A stretch of DNA of 64,000 nucleotides from Myxococcales bacterium. Its GTDB lineage: Bacteria; Myxococcota_A; Polyangia; Polyangiales; Polyangiaceae. Positions 63,904 to 64,000 of this stretch are shown here, one piece after another (the stretch's first letter is position 1; every line of letters begins with the position of its first letter). The position numbers and the translations under genes are program-made. The notes under the pieces were generated by a model, which was not told the DNA's origin, ran no database searches, and worked only from the letters and a program-made list of their open reading frames with translations. The stretch lies in assembly GCA_016794345.1 (NCBI GenBank), contig JAEUKE010000174.1:29149-93148 (forward strand), in the 5' to 3' direction.

Positions 63904-64000
63904 GATCCCGGCGGCGTCCTACTCTCCCACTGAGTCTCCCCAGCAGTACCATCGGCTCCGAAGAGCTTAACTTCCGAGTTCGGAATGGGATCGGGTGTGA
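63904..64000 (-). rRNA. 5S ribosomal RNA, 3' part (partial)
   Basis: The minus strand contains CCGAACTCGGAAGTTAAG and ends near GTAGGACGCCGCCGGGATC, the typical 5S conserved loop and 3' arm. About 97 nt are inside the window; the 5' end and the presumed 16S-23S genes lie to the right. It is the last gene of an rRNA operon transcribed leftwards. Confidence 0.95.

Overview
The window is high-GC DNA from a delta-proteobacterium of the myxobacterial type, most likely a Sorangiineae/Polyangiales relative. The evidence is five Hanks-type Ser/Thr kinases in 40 kb, a Myxococcus-type PilZ paralog, type IV pilus ATPases, a sigma-54 activator with a GAF sensor, many lipoproteins with Ser/Thr- or Cys-rich stretches, and an initiation factor IF3 with a long tail like the Dsg protein of Myxococcus xanthus. 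No prophage, insertion sequence or CRISPR array is visible. The lineage is inferred from gene content only.

Layout. 1-8.6 kb: end of pilB, pilT, lexA, a putative outer-membrane protein, two divergent PilZ genes around a perfect dyad, a tRNA-Val(CAC) and an aspartate aminotransferase. 8.7-17 kb: a small exported protein faces a minus-strand cluster yajC-secD-secF-recJ-mlaF-mlaD (protein export, DNA repair, lipid transport). 17-24 kb: infC and thrS on the minus strand, then a tightly overlapping pstB-pstS-pstC-pstA phosphate uptake operon with a possible Pho box. 24-30.4 kb: tRNA-Val(GAC) followed by a cluster of hairpin repeats, a kinase, a small unknown gene, glgB and an aldehyde dehydrogenase.

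30.5-37.4 kb is the most unusual part: a type VI secretion cargo island, vgrG - M23-like peptidase - vgrG - ATPase - paralogous ATPase - DUF1795/Eag-like chaperone. The last four genes overlap or nearly touch. No T6SS core, PAAR or immunity gene accompanies them. The twin ATPases, coupled to VgrG and a cargo chaperone, are the best candidate for an undescribed module.

37.4-49.3 kb: kinases, a PEGA/TPR exported protein, a Cys-rich lipoprotein, a TamB-like giant protein and an outer-membrane beta-barrel protein. 49.5-59.5 kb: a minus-strand operon pyk - kinase - exported protein - methyltransferase - DUF1285, divergent from a GAF/AAA+ activator with a non-canonical GAFTGA loop followed by a kinase fused to about nine membrane helices and an ExbD-like domain. 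59.5-64 kb: a lipoprotein gene behind an excellent sigma-54 promoter, a NodB-type deacetylase, an exported methyltransferase-like lipoprotein, an EamA transporter, a Ser/Thr-rich lipoprotein, and the 3' end of an rRNA operon (terminator and partial 5S rRNA) on the minus strand.
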